From assembly GCA_020726425.1 (NCBI GenBank), contig DYSA01000003.1:1-34638 (forward strand): DNA of 34,638 bases, given 5' to 3'. Source of the stretch: Fibrobacter succinogenes. Lineage in GTDB: Bacteria; Fibrobacterota; Chitinivibrionia; Chitinivibrionales; Chitinivibrionaceae. The translations under genes were made by a program, and so were the position numbers. The notes beneath the pieces are model-generated. The model made no database searches. It saw only the letters and a list, made by a program, of their open reading frames with translations, and was not told where the DNA came from. Position 1 is the stretch's first letter, and each line of letters opens with the position of its first letter. Positions 26,005 to 34,459 of the stretch are shown in pieces.

Positions 26005-27294
26005 TCAGTTTACTCTTGCGAGCCCTTTTTTCCCAATATCTTTTCTATACTGCATACCCTCAAATGATATATGAGAAACAGCTAAATATGCTCGATTTAT
26101 AGAATCGGACAATGTATTTCCATACGCCGTTACTGCTAGTACTCTCCCACCATTGGTTACTAGCTCACCAGATGCATTAAGAACTGTACCTGCGTGATAT
26201 ACATCGACATTTTCAAGCGCATTTGCTTCATCTACACCTGTAATAACCTGACCTTTTGAAGATGTTGCAGGATAGCCCGCCGATGCGAGAATTACAGTGG
26301 AAGTAAAACCCGTGCGGACATTCCAAGAAACATTCTCAACCCCGCCAATTGCAGTGCAACGGAACAGTTCAAACCAATCGCATTCGACCATTGGCAGTAC
26401 CGATTCAGTTTCGGGATCACCAAAGCGACAATTATATTCAACAACACGAGGACCTTTTTCTGTGAGCATTATACCAACAAAAAGAAGTCCCTTGAATGGT
26501 ATGCCTTCGGTTACCATTGCTGAAAGAGTAGGTTTTACAATCTCTCGCTCAATAGTTGTAAGAATTTCAGTCGTAACAACTGGTGCTGGTGCGTATGCCC
26601 CCATGCCTCCGGTGTTTGGGCCTTTATCATTGTCGAATATCCGCTTATGATCTTGTGCAACTGGAAGGATTTTGTATCCTTCACCATCTGACACAACAAA
26701 AACAGAGGCTTCTTCACCATACATCATCTCTTCTATGACTACTTGATTTGCGGCTTCACCAAATGAACCTTTGCCGTAGATTTCTTCAATTGCAGCATCG
26801 ATATCGGCTTGAGTTTCACAAACAATTGCACCTTTTCCACCGGCAAGACCACTCACTTTGATAACGATTGGAGCACCAACTTTTGCAAGATATGCTTCTG
26901 CTGATGCCCGGTCAGTGACCGTTTCGTATGAAGCAGTGGGAATTCCATATTTTTTCATTATCTCTTTTGAGAAGTGCTTACTTCCTTCAAGTTGCGCGGC
27001 AAGTTTTGATGGTCCAAATGAGGGAATACCTGCATCTGCAAAGATATCTACAATACCTTCCGTAAGTGGAAGTTCTGGGCCGATAATTGCGAGTTCAACA
27101 TTATGCGAAGTAGCCCAAGAGGCGAGATCATTCCAGTTTTTAATATCAGATTTCACAGAAACACATCCGTCACGTTCCATGCCGCAACTTCCTGGATATG
27201 CGTATGCGGTAATATCTCTTCCTGAACGAAGAACCGCTTTCAGAAGAGCATGTTCACGGCCACCATTTCCAACGATAAGTACGGTATTACTCAC
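26005..27294 (-). CDS. purD: Phosphoribosylamine-glycine ligase (GAR synthetase)
   Basis: PurD joins glycine to 5-phosphoribosylamine with ATP, the second step of purine synthesis in the cytoplasm. The 429-residue sequence shows the N-terminal VLIVGNGGREHAL motif, IIGPELPLTEGI, the ATP-grasp core (VIKVSGLAGGKGAIV, EEMMYGEEASVFV), the DHKR-DNDKGPNTGGMGAYAP signature and the metal-binding EYNCRFGDPETE. The length matches E. coli PurD (429). Translation starts at GTG 27294 and overlaps the upstream gene by four bases (GTGA). It is the last gene of its operon, with the hairpin terminator downstream. Nothing about the active site is unusual. Confidence 0.97.
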   Translation of the reverse strand: MSNTVLIVGNGGREHALLKAVLRSGRDITAYAYPGSCGMERDGCVSVKSDIKNWNDLASWATSHNVELAIIGPELPLTEGIVDIFADAGIPSFGPSKLAAQLEGSKHFSKEIMKKYGIPTASYETVTDRASAEAYLAKVGAPIVIKVSGLAGGKGAIVCETQADIDAAIEEIYGKGSFGEAANQVVIEEMMYGEEASVFVVSDGEGYKILPVAQDHKRIFDNDKGPNTGGMGAYAPAPVVTTEILTTIEREIVKPTLSAMVTEGIPFKGLLFVGIMLTEKGPRVVEYNCRFGDPETESVLPMVECDWFELFRCTAIGGVENVSWNVRTGFTSTVILASAGYPATSSKGQVITGVDEANALENVDVYHAGTVLNASGELVTNGGRVLAVTAYGNTLSDSINRAYLAVSHISFEGMQYRKDIGKKGLARVN

Positions 27295-29534
27295 TTCTCA
27301 TCCTTTCCGCTGTCCCGATTTTTCAGGACATGTTTTTTCAATAACATTTTCATGATTCTTTCAAAACTTGTTGTACGATGAACCATGTCGACTGCCACGG
27401 CGGTGATAATATACTCTCCGGCACCGGGAATTGCACGGAACCGCTCACGAAGCGCAGTGAGCCCTTTGCTATCAGTCATGGGGAGTATAATAAGAGGGGT
27501 TGTTTTCCCTTTTATTGTTACTTGACCGACCAAGTCTAGCGTACGGAATGTATCATTGATAAAGAGTGAAACCTGATCGAGAAATTGAATATCTTCATCA
27601 AAATTTGAGTGAGACGAAAGCAATACTACAGAAAATGGGTGTCCATACCGCGTAAATTCAGCAAGATACCGTTTAGTAAAATGAATTGTACTACGTGCAG
27701 AAAGAACGTGAAGCTCCGATCGTTTTTCTCGAACTTCTTCTTGCTGTTTCGCACGCAACAGGATCTGCTCCACTTCAGATTCTGAATACCCAAACTTGGC
27801 TCCCAGATTTTCTGCTTTTTGCTTAAAATGCTCAACTTCGGATGAATCTCGTGAGACTTGTATAATTGCTTGTAACAATCCGTCACTGCTGTGATCTGTA
27901 GTATTTCCAATTCGATTGACGAGCCATTCACTTTTGATCCGTTCAACTGTTTCTGGGAATTTTTCTTTGAGACGAGTGGCAAGATCTTCAACAAAAGATT
28001 GGTCTTCAGAAGAGGATCGAAGCTTTTGCAATACAGTGTTTTCAAAAGAGGTTACAATATTCAAGAGTGCAGTGTGAATATTTTCATCATCGCCATTATT
28101 CCGCACCTGATCAATAACGGCGGCACTGGTCATATCCTCAATAATTTTTTCAACATAGGTTGAAACTGTATTTCCTTTTCCCAGACGTTTCTGTACTTCC
28201 GCAGCGAGGAGAAGCAGTCGAGAACTCTCGCCCGGATTTTCCATAATTGCTGAGATAAGTTCATCTCGTTCAACACCGAAATCAGAAGCTTCGCGAAAGA
28301 GTCCTTCTAAGGCGTTGTCGGTACTTAATTCGCGCTCTAGTTCAACGGTAAGTTCAAGGAAGTCAGAAACGGTGTATCCATCTTCGATGATTTGATTTTT
28401 CAACCGGGGCAGAAGCTTTCTCAACTCACTTGCTGATGGCGTCATTCGCTTCAGCATATTCGCCATTTTTTTGACTGAAGGTTTTCCCTTTTCGAATTCT
28501 CGGCGAACAACTTGCACCATTGTGGTAAAAGTTAGTTGTTCAACTTCGGAGTACACTGTTTCACGTTCTTCGATCGTTTTAAATCGTGAAGCAATGGATT
28601 CATTCTGCTTTAATGACCCTGTGAGTGCCGTAAGAGAGTCAAAAAGTCGATCGTAGTCAATTTTATCACCAGATTGCAGTTTCCCCTGCTCAATTTCAAT
28701 CCCAACAGCTTTAAATTGTTCTTTGAGATTGGGCAATCCCCAAGTTCCGGTAGCGGACTCGGTACTTTTATCTCTAAATCGTTCAATAACTTGTTGTTCA
28801 CCTGCGAGAATATCTTCAACAGACATGAGTGCCGAGTGTTCTGATGTATCTTTTTTGCCTATTAAATCACCGAAAAGTGAAGTGAGTTCAAATGCTTCGT
28901 GGTGTTCACTACGAAAAGTGGGAACTATCGGGCGACTGTCGAACTCTTTGCGATTTGAATTGTCAATTTTAACAAAAAGATCATCGAATCCACTGCTTCT
29001 TGCATTCGATTGAGGGATGTTAAAGTTTGAGGATGGCATATCTGAAGCATCAACCATGATTAGTTCTGCATCAACAATTTTCTCATCTCTCGTAACTTTT
29101 TGGAATGTTATATAGTTGACAAGAACTTTTGAGATATTCTTTTCGCGAAGATGATCGGTAATTGTTGAAAGTGATGCTGTTGTAGTAACTGCTTCCATGT
29201 AAACGAGAATAAACTCCTGGAGATCTTCAGCAGTAACACCTCTTCGGACAGTGATTGATTCAACGCCAGTTTTGAGAAATTGCGCATTCGTTCTTTGGAG
29301 ATTTAATCGATTGTCAACAACCCATTTTTCGAGATAGATTGAGTTACCATTTTTAAGAAGAGTCACTTCATCAACGGGAAGTGCATTCATTTTTTCGGCA
29401 AAATTTGCAGCGGCTTTGATTGTAGACGGGTGAGCAGCTCCAAAAAAGACCGCATTATTTAAAATGAGATTCAGTGACGTTGCGGTCTGTTCCGCATCTA
29501 ATTTAGTCAAACTAATTTCTTCGGGATTTGACAT
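27291..29534 (-). CDS. Large cytoplasmic protein of unknown function with C-terminal degenerate GGDEF-like domain
   Basis: The family is not recognised. The 747-residue product has no signal peptide or membrane segment. Residues ~15-145 contain a helix with AAHPSTIKAA, then 'VTLLKNGNSIYLEKWVVD' and 'SITVRRGVTAEDLQEFI'. This module resembles one I associate with signalling and HEAT-repeat proteins ('HP....A', 'GvT.eEL..fl'). Residues ~215-590 are mostly helical and charged. The last ~140 residues fit the fold order of a GGDEF domain ('RYLAEFTRYGHPFSVVLL', 'TFRTLDLVGQV', 'LIILPMTDSKG...RERF'). The GGDEF motif itself is replaced by a stretch without acidic residues (QVTIKGKTTP), so no cyclase activity is expected. 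It lies nine bases after a Ser/Thr kinase gene and overlaps purD, suggesting a kinase partner or substrate. Confidence 0.75.
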   Translation of the reverse strand: MSNPEEISLTKLDAEQTATSLNLILNNAVFFGAAHPSTIKAAANFAEKMNALPVDEVTLLKNGNSIYLEKWVVDNRLNLQRTNAQFLKTGVESITVRRGVTAEDLQEFILVYMEAVTTTASLSTITDHLREKNISKVLVNYITFQKVTRDEKIVDAELIMVDASDMPSSNFNIPQSNARSSGFDDLFVKIDNSNRKEFDSRPIVPTFRSEHHEAFELTSLFGDLIGKKDTSEHSALMSVEDILAGEQQVIERFRDKSTESATGTWGLPNLKEQFKAVGIEIEQGKLQSGDKIDYDRLFDSLTALTGSLKQNESIASRFKTIEERETVYSEVEQLTFTTMVQVVRREFEKGKPSVKKMANMLKRMTPSASELRKLLPRLKNQIIEDGYTVSDFLELTVELERELSTDNALEGLFREASDFGVERDELISAIMENPGESSRLLLLAAEVQKRLGKGNTVSTYVEKIIEDMTSAAVIDQVRNNGDDENIHTALLNIVTSFENTVLQKLRSSSEDQSFVEDLATRLKEKFPETVERIKSEWLVNRIGNTTDHSSDGLLQAIIQVSRDSSEVEHFKQKAENLGAKFGYSESEVEQILLRAKQQEEVREKRSELHVLSARSTIHFTKRYLAEFTRYGHPFSVVLLSSHSNFDEDIQFLDQVSLFINDTFRTLDLVGQVTIKGKTTPLIILPMTDSKGLTALRERFRAIPGAGEYIITAVAVDMVHRTTSFERIMKMLLKKHVLKNRDSGKDEK

Positions 29535-29543
29535 CTTTCACCC

Positions 29544-30464
29544 CTATTCTTCTTCGAATTTTCTTCGATTCATGCGTTGATAGCGTTGAAGTGCATTTTT
29601 AAATTGTTCCGCAGTTTGAAAGCGAATTTCAATATCTGCAGCTGTAGATTTTAAAATGATTTGATCAAGTTCTTCATCAATTTTTTCACTGAATCGACAG
29701 AGCGATGGAGGAAGAAAACTGGAAGGATCTGTTATTTTTCTGCGAATAATCTCTTCGGGAGACTCTCGGCGCCGCGGAACTTCGCCAATGATCATCTTAA
29801 TTAGTGTCATACCAGTAGCATACACATCAGCTCGGCCATCAACTACTTCTCCCCTAGCCTGTTCAGGTGCCAGATATACGGGACTTCCGACGACAAACCC
29901 TTTACAGTGATCAGCTTCTGCTTGAGCGGTCTGTGCAATCCCAAAGTCGGCAACATAGGGCCGTGAAGTTCGCTGTTCCATAAGAATATTTGCAGGCTTA
30001 ATATCTCGATGAACAACTCGATCTTCGTGGGCATAGTCAAGAGCGTCGAGAACTTGGATGACAATGGTAAAAGACTCAAAAAGAGATAGCCCGCGTTTTG
30101 ATGGCACCGGATGTTTTAAGCGTTTTTTAATAAGTGAATCGAGATCGTTTCCTGCAATTAGCGGCATGATTTGATAATAAAACTCATCAGTTTCGCCGAT
30201 TTCGAAGATTGGAATAATGCAGGGGTGAGAGAGCGAAGCTACAATTTCTGCTTCTGTTTGAAACATCGACTCTTCATTTTTTCCGCGAATAGATACTTTG
30301 GGCAATAATTTCACTGCAACATTTCGTTTCAGTGTTTCTTGAAAACCAATAAATACGACACCTTTATTTCCGCGACCTAATTCACGTAAAAGTGTTACAC
30401 TGCCTATGCGTGTACCTATAAATGAATTGTAATCTAATCGGACAAAATCTAAAAGTGAAGCCAC
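29544..30464 (-). CDS. Soluble Ser/Thr protein kinase (PknB/Hanks type)
   Basis: The 306-residue protein is almost only a kinase domain. Visible elements are the glycine loop GRGNKGVVF (~30-38), the ATP-anchoring K52, a helix-C glutamate near 71, the catalytic H152-R-D154-I-K-P-A-N-I-L and D173-F-G of the magnesium loop. After these come a GSPVYLAPEQARG activation segment end and DVYATGMTL. All catalytic residues are kept, so it should be active. There is no transmembrane helix and no sensor domain, so it must be controlled by a partner. It starts at GTG 30464 with GAGGG four bases upstream. The next gene, an unknown protein with a GGDEF-like end, follows after nine bases and may be its target. 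Confidence 0.93.
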   Translation of the reverse strand: MASLLDFVRLDYNSFIGTRIGSVTLLRELGRGNKGVVFIGFQETLKRNVAVKLLPKVSIRGKNEESMFQTEAEIVASLSHPCIIPIFEIGETDEFYYQIMPLIAGNDLDSLIKKRLKHPVPSKRGLSLFESFTIVIQVLDALDYAHEDRVVHRDIKPANILMEQRTSRPYVADFGIAQTAQAEADHCKGFVVGSPVYLAPEQARGEVVDGRADVYATGMTLIKMIIGEVPRRRESPEEIIRRKITDPSSFLPPSLCRFSEKIDEELDQIILKSTAADIEIRFQTAEQFKNALQRYQRMNRRKFEEE

Positions 30465-30489
30465 AAAACCCTCGCTGTCAAATTATCTT

Positions 30490-30518
30490 TTAATAAGAAG
30501 ATACATTTCTTCACTCAA
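30490..30518 (-). promoter_or_regulatory. Possible promoter before the kinase gene
   Basis: On the minus strand TTGAGT (30518-30513) and TATTAA (30495-30490) are spaced by 17 bases, each matching four of six sigma-70 consensus positions, 26 bases before the GTG. The spacer holds a GAAGA/TCTTC inverted repeat that could be an operator or chance. It lies in the 100-base gap after the spoIID-like gene, the largest gap of this operon. Confidence 0.28.
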
Positions 30519-30564
30519 AAAAAATAGGCAAAGGTGAGGTAAATAGTACACAAGTTCAGTGGTA

Positions 30565-31818
30565 TTAATTGACTTTTTCAAATTGAACATTTGAATAGTA
30601 CGCATTGAGAATTGTTCGGTACGATTGTCCCGCCCTTGCTCGACCGATTGCTCCCATTTGACACATGCCAATTCCGTGGCCATATCCTTTGCCTTGAGCA
30701 ATTACTTCATTGCCAAATCTGCAGATAGAAAAATTTGCGCTATAGAGAATTGGATTGCCCGATACAGGGCGACGAAAGACAAAGCGTATCTTGTCACCTC
30801 CATAGCGTTCACTTTCTGAATATCCATTTACAGTGCATTCTTTGATTCGCCCTGATTCCGTTTTTCCTGTAACGATAACGGAACTAACTGCGCCGGTAAA
30901 GGTATTCTGACCGACAGTTTCTTTGCTGTACTGCTTAATAATTTGGTTAAATTCGGGAAGTTTCCACGTTTCTTTCCATTCAAATCGCGGTGAGTTTGCG
31001 CAATACGGAACTCCGGTGTCACTAACATCACTTCGGCTGATCAGATAAGGAACAATTTTTCCGCCCCAAACTTCGTGTTTTCCGGCTGTCGAACCACCAC
31101 ATGTTGAATGGTAATACGCCTCAATCAATTCGCCATTATAGGTCATAACGATTGATCTGGTTGCCCGAATCGCTTGGTCTGAACCTTTAAATTCCGCAGA
31201 AGCACCTCCGTAAACCTGATCTGCGACTGTTGGAAGCAGATCATAGTGTAATAATTTACGTTGAGACATTTTTTTGTACGTGAATGTTCTGGCTGCTACA
31301 GCCTGAGCCTGAACAGCGGCGCTGTCCTTTGGACTTTTTGGACCAATTTCAAGGGGGACAACTCCACGAAGGTACTCTTCTACAGGAAGTTCATTGAGTA
31401 GAAGCAACTTACCATTTAAAATTTTAACGCGCATATCTCCACGATAATTGATTCCGTTAAAGGTAAATTGATTTGAATCTTTTGAAATAAGTGATAATTC
31501 AGAACCAAAGCCAGCAGTTTTGCCGTGAGCTGAACAGGTTATTCCTTCAGAACCAAGGGATATTGAAATAGTTCCGGGACGAACAGATATTGTTCGTTCA
31601 CCATTCTTTAATAGAATTTTTTTCGAGGTTATGAGAGAAATTGAATTTCTATTTTCACAGAGTAGAATTCTCACTGTTTTGGAACTTGCGGTGCATGTTT
31701 TGTCTTCATTATTGCGAACGGTAACATGAACAGGTACAATTTCAGAAGAAAAAAGAACGGGGCACTTCACTAAGTACCCCAAAATCAGAATGATTATCAA
31801 TTGAAACGGTTTGATCAC
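30565..31818 (-). CDS. SpoIID/LytB domain protein (putative peptidoglycan lytic enzyme)
   Basis: The 417-residue product begins with a membrane-targeting hydrophobic stretch (~6-24), consistent with export to the periplasm. The SpoIID domain runs from about residue 145 to the end. Its phrases are VEEYLRGVVPLEIG (containing the catalytic-type Glu), AVQAQAVAARTF, DQVYGG, AYYHSTCGGST, VPYLISRSD and the closing GHGIGMCQMGAIGRA. SpoIID of Bacillus is a lytic transglycosylase that cuts denuded glycan strands. Gram-negative relatives are thought to act on peptidoglycan in division or remodelling. Translation starts at GTG 31818, overlapping the def stop (GTGA). It has two roughly equal halves, of which the N-terminal ~140 residues are beta-rich and unassigned. 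Confidence 0.88.
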   Translation of the reverse strand: MIKPFQLIIILILGYLVKCPVLFSSEIVPVHVTVRNNEDKTCTASSKTVRILLCENRNSISLITSKKILLKNGERTISVRPGTISISLGSEGITCSAHGKTAGFGSELSLISKDSNQFTFNGINYRGDMRVKILNGKLLLLNELPVEEYLRGVVPLEIGPKSPKDSAAVQAQAVAARTFTYKKMSQRKLLHYDLLPTVADQVYGGASAEFKGSDQAIRATRSIVMTYNGELIEAYYHSTCGGSTAGKHEVWGGKIVPYLISRSDVSDTGVPYCANSPRFEWKETWKLPEFNQIIKQYSKETVGQNTFTGAVSSVIVTGKTESGRIKECTVNGYSESERYGGDKIRFVFRRPVSGNPILYSANFSICRFGNEVIAQGKGYGHGIGMCQMGAIGRARAGQSYRTILNAYYSNVQFEKVN

Positions 31819-32321
31819 CCTTTGTTCTCTTTAGCCATTTTTTTTAAACGATTTGAAATCAACTGTTTTTTTGATGGAGAGAGATGATCAACAAACATAA
31901 CACCATCTAAATGATCAATTTCATGTTGAAGTGCTCGTGCAAAAAGTCCTGTTGCATTTTCAACTACAAACTCTTTTCCATCAACATCTTGAGCTTTAAT
32001 ACTCACAGACATAGGACGTTCAACCATTCCGCGGATTCCCGGTATGCTTATACATCCTTCATTGTCTGATTCAAGTTCGGTTGATTTCCATGTAAATTCC
32101 GGATTTACAAAGAGAACTGGCTTGTCACCATCCGGAGAGACATCGATAACTGCAAATCGTTGAGAAATGCCAATCTGAGGAGCAGCCAAGCCGACACCGT
32201 CATATTCATACATAAGATAGGTCAACCGATCGCACGTCTTGCGAAATTCGTTATCAAATTCCGTTACCGCTATCGCCTTTTGGCGAAGAACCGCCGAACC
32301 GTAGTACGAAATATCACTCAT
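31815..32321 (-). CDS. def: Peptide deformylase
   Basis: Def removes the formyl group from the N-terminal methionine of new proteins, using iron or zinc. The three motifs are intact: GVGLAAPQ (residues 42-49), EGCIS with metal-binding C90, and H133-E134-x-x-H137. The 168-residue length matches E. coli Def (169). The start overlaps yajC by four bases (ATGA) and the stop overlaps the SpoIID-like gene (GTGA). Def is more often next to fmt, so its link to yajC and spoIID here is a lineage-specific arrangement. Confidence 0.97.
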   Translation of the reverse strand: MSDISYYGSAVLRQKAIAVTEFDNEFRKTCDRLTYLMYEYDGVGLAAPQIGISQRFAVIDVSPDGDKPVLFVNPEFTWKSTELESDNEGCISIPGIRGMVERPMSVSIKAQDVDGKEFVVENATGLFARALQHEIDHLDGVMFVDHLSPSKKQLISNRLKKMAKENKG

Positions 32322-32689
32322 TTCTGAGTCTCCCGTTCACCAGCGATTTCCTCTTCTGTCATATCTTTACGATCAATCGCAGCTTTGAGAATGGTAACTG
32401 AAGACTCTTTTGTAGTCTGAATTACAAAACGGTCGTCAAACTCTTTGGTGATTGTTCCACAGATACCACCGATTGTAATAACTTTATCACCTTTGGTGAT
32501 AGCTTTGCGCATTGCTTCTTTAGCTTTCTGTTTTTTCTGTTCTGGACGAATCATAAAAAACCAAAGAATTGCGAACATAACAACCATCATAATCATCATC
32601 TGAGCACCAGCATCCGCTTTTGGTTGAGCTGCAGGCGCGGCCATAAGAATTGCATTGGTGAGAAGAACGGCGATCGAAATCTTTTTCAT
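32318..32689 (-). CDS. yajC: Preprotein translocase accessory subunit YajC
   Basis: YajC associates with SecDF and the SecYEG channel in the inner membrane. I start it at ATG 32689, giving 123 residues. A GAAAGGG site lies six bases before this ATG, whereas a TTG fifteen bases further up has no such site. The product has two hydrophobic segments: an N-terminal signal-like run (~3-18) and then the classic YajC helix. That helix is rich in Met and ends MIRPEQKKQK, followed by the small cytoplasmic domain with KGDKVITIGGICGTI and a later FVIQT strand. The extra N-terminal hydrophobic stretch with an Ala/Pro-rich spacer is longer than in E. coli. secD and secF are not adjacent in this window. It heads the operon with def. 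Confidence 0.94.
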   Translation of the reverse strand: MKKISIAVLLTNAILMAAPAAQPKADAGAQMMIMMVVMFAILWFFMIRPEQKKQKAKEAMRKAITKGDKVITIGGICGTITKEFDDRFVIQTTKESSVTILKAAIDRKDMTEEEIAGERETQK

Positions 32690-32695
32690 GGTAAA

Positions 32696-32702
32696 CCCTT
32701 TC
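32696..32702 (-). promoter_or_regulatory. Ribosome binding site of yajC
   Basis: On the minus strand GAAAGGG ends six bases before the ATG at 32689-32687. It decides the start in favour of this ATG over the upstream in-frame TTG at 32704, which overlaps the site itself. Confidence 0.75.
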
Positions 32703-32749
32703 AAAATTTGTTTGTTAAAATAGTTTTCGCATCTTTTTACTTCTACCCT

Positions 32750-32777
32750 TTTGTCGAGTCATTTCGCATTGTATACT
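32750..32777 (+). promoter_or_regulatory. Probable promoter of the amidohydrolase-like gene
   Basis: TATACT at 32772-32777 matches five of six bases of the -10 consensus. A TTTGTC/TTGTCG element at 32750-32756 stands 15-16 bases upstream as a possible -35. Predicted transcription would begin about 18 bases before the ATG at 32802. It lies in the 112-base divergent region shared with yajC, whose own promoter I could not define. Confidence 0.42.
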
Positions 32778-32786
32778 TCTACTACT

Positions 32787-32791
32787 AGGAG
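32787..32791 (+). promoter_or_regulatory. Ribosome binding site of the amidohydrolase-like gene
   Basis: AGGAG lies ten bases before the ATG at 32802. This selects the ATG over an in-frame TTG at 32751, which would add 17 unrelated residues and would fall within the predicted promoter. Confidence 0.7.
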
Positions 32792-32801
32792 ATTCAAAAA
32801 A

Positions 32802-34034
32802 ATGAGTATCAATCAAACCGGAACACCGCCAACTGTTTATTTTGCCCGTAAAATTGTTGCAGGAAAAGATATCATTGAAAACGGCGCAATTCGTGTTGAA
32901 AATGGTTATATAACACATTTGGGCCCGAAAACCGGAATTCGCCAACAAGGTGACCGCATTCTCAGCCTTGGCGATCTAATATTAGTACCCGGATTCATAA
33001 ATATTCATGCAAATCTTGAAGAGTCAGCACTTCGCGGATTGGTCGATGACGAGCTTCGATCGCCATTTAGTTGTCGTTGCAGTCTGGAACAAAAAGCCAA
33101 AGATTTGGACAACGAAACACAAACGAGAGAACTTCGAGCAACACTTACTTCAAACGAGTGTATTGCAAATGGAATCACAACATTAGTAACTCCACAAAGT
33201 TACCTGAGTGGCGACTTTCTTAAAACACTTAAAATAAATATTCGGTCACTTATCGACAGTAGAACGGTAACAGGAACAACTCAATTTGCCTTCGCCCGAC
33301 ACTTGGCTTCAAAAATTGAGTCGGAATCAACAGCATGTGGATTTTCAACGCCATTTCTCTATTCACATCATCCCGCCTACCTCAAAGAGGCTCAGCGGAT
33401 ACTTCAGCGAAATCGCTACCATTTTCAGATGATTCTTGGCGAAAGTAATGATGAAATCGCAGCTTTTCATGAACAGCAAGGTGAACTCTTTGATAATTTG
33501 ACAAATAATGCATCCTGGGGATTCGGTTCTGAATTGCAATCTCCTGCGCGGACGGCAATTACACGCAATCTTATACCTCGACACTCAACCGTGATTACTC
33601 CAAATTATAGTGGCACAGATGAACTCATTGCATTTCAATCGCTAAGCAGTACCGTTGCGATTGCACCACGGTATAGCCAACTGTTTGATCTACGGCCATT
33701 TCCTGTTGGAGTAGCTCTTGACAATAGGCTTAACATAGCCGTGTGTACAGGAACACCAGCACTTAACACTATGAATCTTTTGGATGAATTATACGAAATT
33801 AGATTGCAATATCCGACAATTCAAGCGGAGCTCTTATTTGATATGATTACCATGAACCCCGCACGAGCCCTTCGCGTTCACCATGAACTCGGGTCGTTAG
33901 AAGTGGGAAAACGTGCACATATTATTGGTATACGTTCAAATACATACAGTAGTTCTCCCTTGGAAGATCTTATTCAAGGTGAAGTTTCGGTTGAGTTTGT
34001 CGTTATTGATGGCGAAGAACTTATTGTTCCTTAA
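32802..34034 (+). CDS. Amidohydrolase-fold protein lacking metal ligands (predicted pseudoenzyme)
   Basis: The 410-residue protein has the outline of the MtaD/TrzA/SsnA group (deaminases of purine-like substrates). It has an N-terminal beta-sandwich, then LVPGFINIHANLEESALRG where the family has 'PGFVNaHtHl...LRG'. Further along are GITTLV, VAIAPRYSQ and a C-terminal LLFDMITMNPARALRVHHELGSLEVGKRAHI. Every metal position I can place is changed. The HxH is H69-A-N71, the HLAE motif reads I211-L-G-E214, the later histidine region reads VITPNY (264-269), and the GTD aspartate is G317 (CTGT). Without these ligands hydrolysis or deamination is not expected. It is monocistronic with its own promoter, and the retained C-terminal fold argues that it is a working, non-catalytic protein. 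The substrate it may bind is unknown. Confidence 0.82.
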   Translation: MSINQTGTPPTVYFARKIVAGKDIIENGAIRVENGYITHLGPKTGIRQQGDRILSLGDLILVPGFINIHANLEESALRGLVDDELRSPFSCRCSLEQKAKDLDNETQTRELRATLTSNECIANGITTLVTPQSYLSGDFLKTLKINIRSLIDSRTVTGTTQFAFARHLASKIESESTACGFSTPFLYSHHPAYLKEAQRILQRNRYHFQMILGESNDEIAAFHEQQGELFDNLTNNASWGFGSELQSPARTAITRNLIPRHSTVITPNYSGTDELIAFQSLSSTVAIAPRYSQLFDLRPFPVGVALDNRLNIAVCTGTPALNTMNLLDELYEIRLQYPTIQAELLFDMITMNPARALRVHHELGSLEVGKRAHIIGIRSNTYSSSPLEDLIQGEVSVEFVVIDGEELIVP

Positions 34035-34097
34035 TAGTCAAAAGAGTACGTGACTTTTAGCGTGGAACTTTGTATATTCATTTAGATACTAATAATC

Positions 34098-34453
34098 GGG
34101 GGTGTACTGGCTTTCGACGGTTTGTATGATATTTGAACAGCATGTCGGGGATGATGGTTGGCCCCGCAAAAATTCCATCAAAATAATAACTGCAGAAGAT
34201 TTTTCTTACTCAGTAGCAGCTTAATATAGCTGCGTGTCTTGTAAACGGTTAGCGTTCGCTGTTTGCCGGACATAAAAATTATGAACGATCGGTTAGAATA
34301 GGGCAACGGATTCTAATTTAAAAATCGATGCTGGTTCCAAGATTAGCCTGTCTGTCGGCGGGTTTTGGAATGAGATTAAATGACGGAATAAGCATGTAGC
34401 GGTTCACTTTGATTGCCTATCGGACAGGGGTTCAACTCCCCTCACCTCCACCA
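34098..34453 (+). ncRNA. ssrA: Transfer-messenger RNA (tmRNA)
   Basis: This RNA rescues stalled ribosomes by acting as alanine tRNA and then as a short message. The 5' end GGGGGTG pairs with CACCTCC at the 3' end, followed by A and CCA at 34451-34453 (CCA is encoded). Typical tmRNA phrases are present: CTGGCTTTCGACGG near the 5' end, AAGCATGTAG near 34391, and the T-arm GGGGTTCAACTCCCC at the 3' end. A tag reading frame lies at 34192-34224. The total of 356 bases is the normal size for a one-piece tmRNA. No good promoter was found in the 60 bases upstream; a GATACT at 34085 could be a -10 element. Confidence 0.97.
34192..34224 (+). other. tmRNA proteolysis tag reading frame
   Basis: The resume codon is GCA at 34192, five bases after the TA of TAACT, as TAGTC precedes GCA in E. 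coli. The tag reads A-E-D-F-S-Y-S-V-A-A and ends at TAA (34222-34224). The terminal V-A-A is the usual hydrophobic signal recognised by ClpXP-type proteases. The whole is ten residues, like the E. coli tag. Confidence 0.85.
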
Positions 34454-34459
34454 GTTCAT

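Noticed and set aside
32751-32801. In-frame N-terminal extension of the amidohydrolase-like gene from a TTG
   Set aside because: The added 17 residues do not resemble the family, the region holds the likely promoter, and AGGAG is placed for the ATG at 32802.
34035-34097. Promoter for tmRNA in the gap after the amidohydrolase-like gene
   Set aside because: GATACT at 34085-34090 is a fair -10 element but no convincing -35 lies 16-18 bases upstream, so I did not list it.
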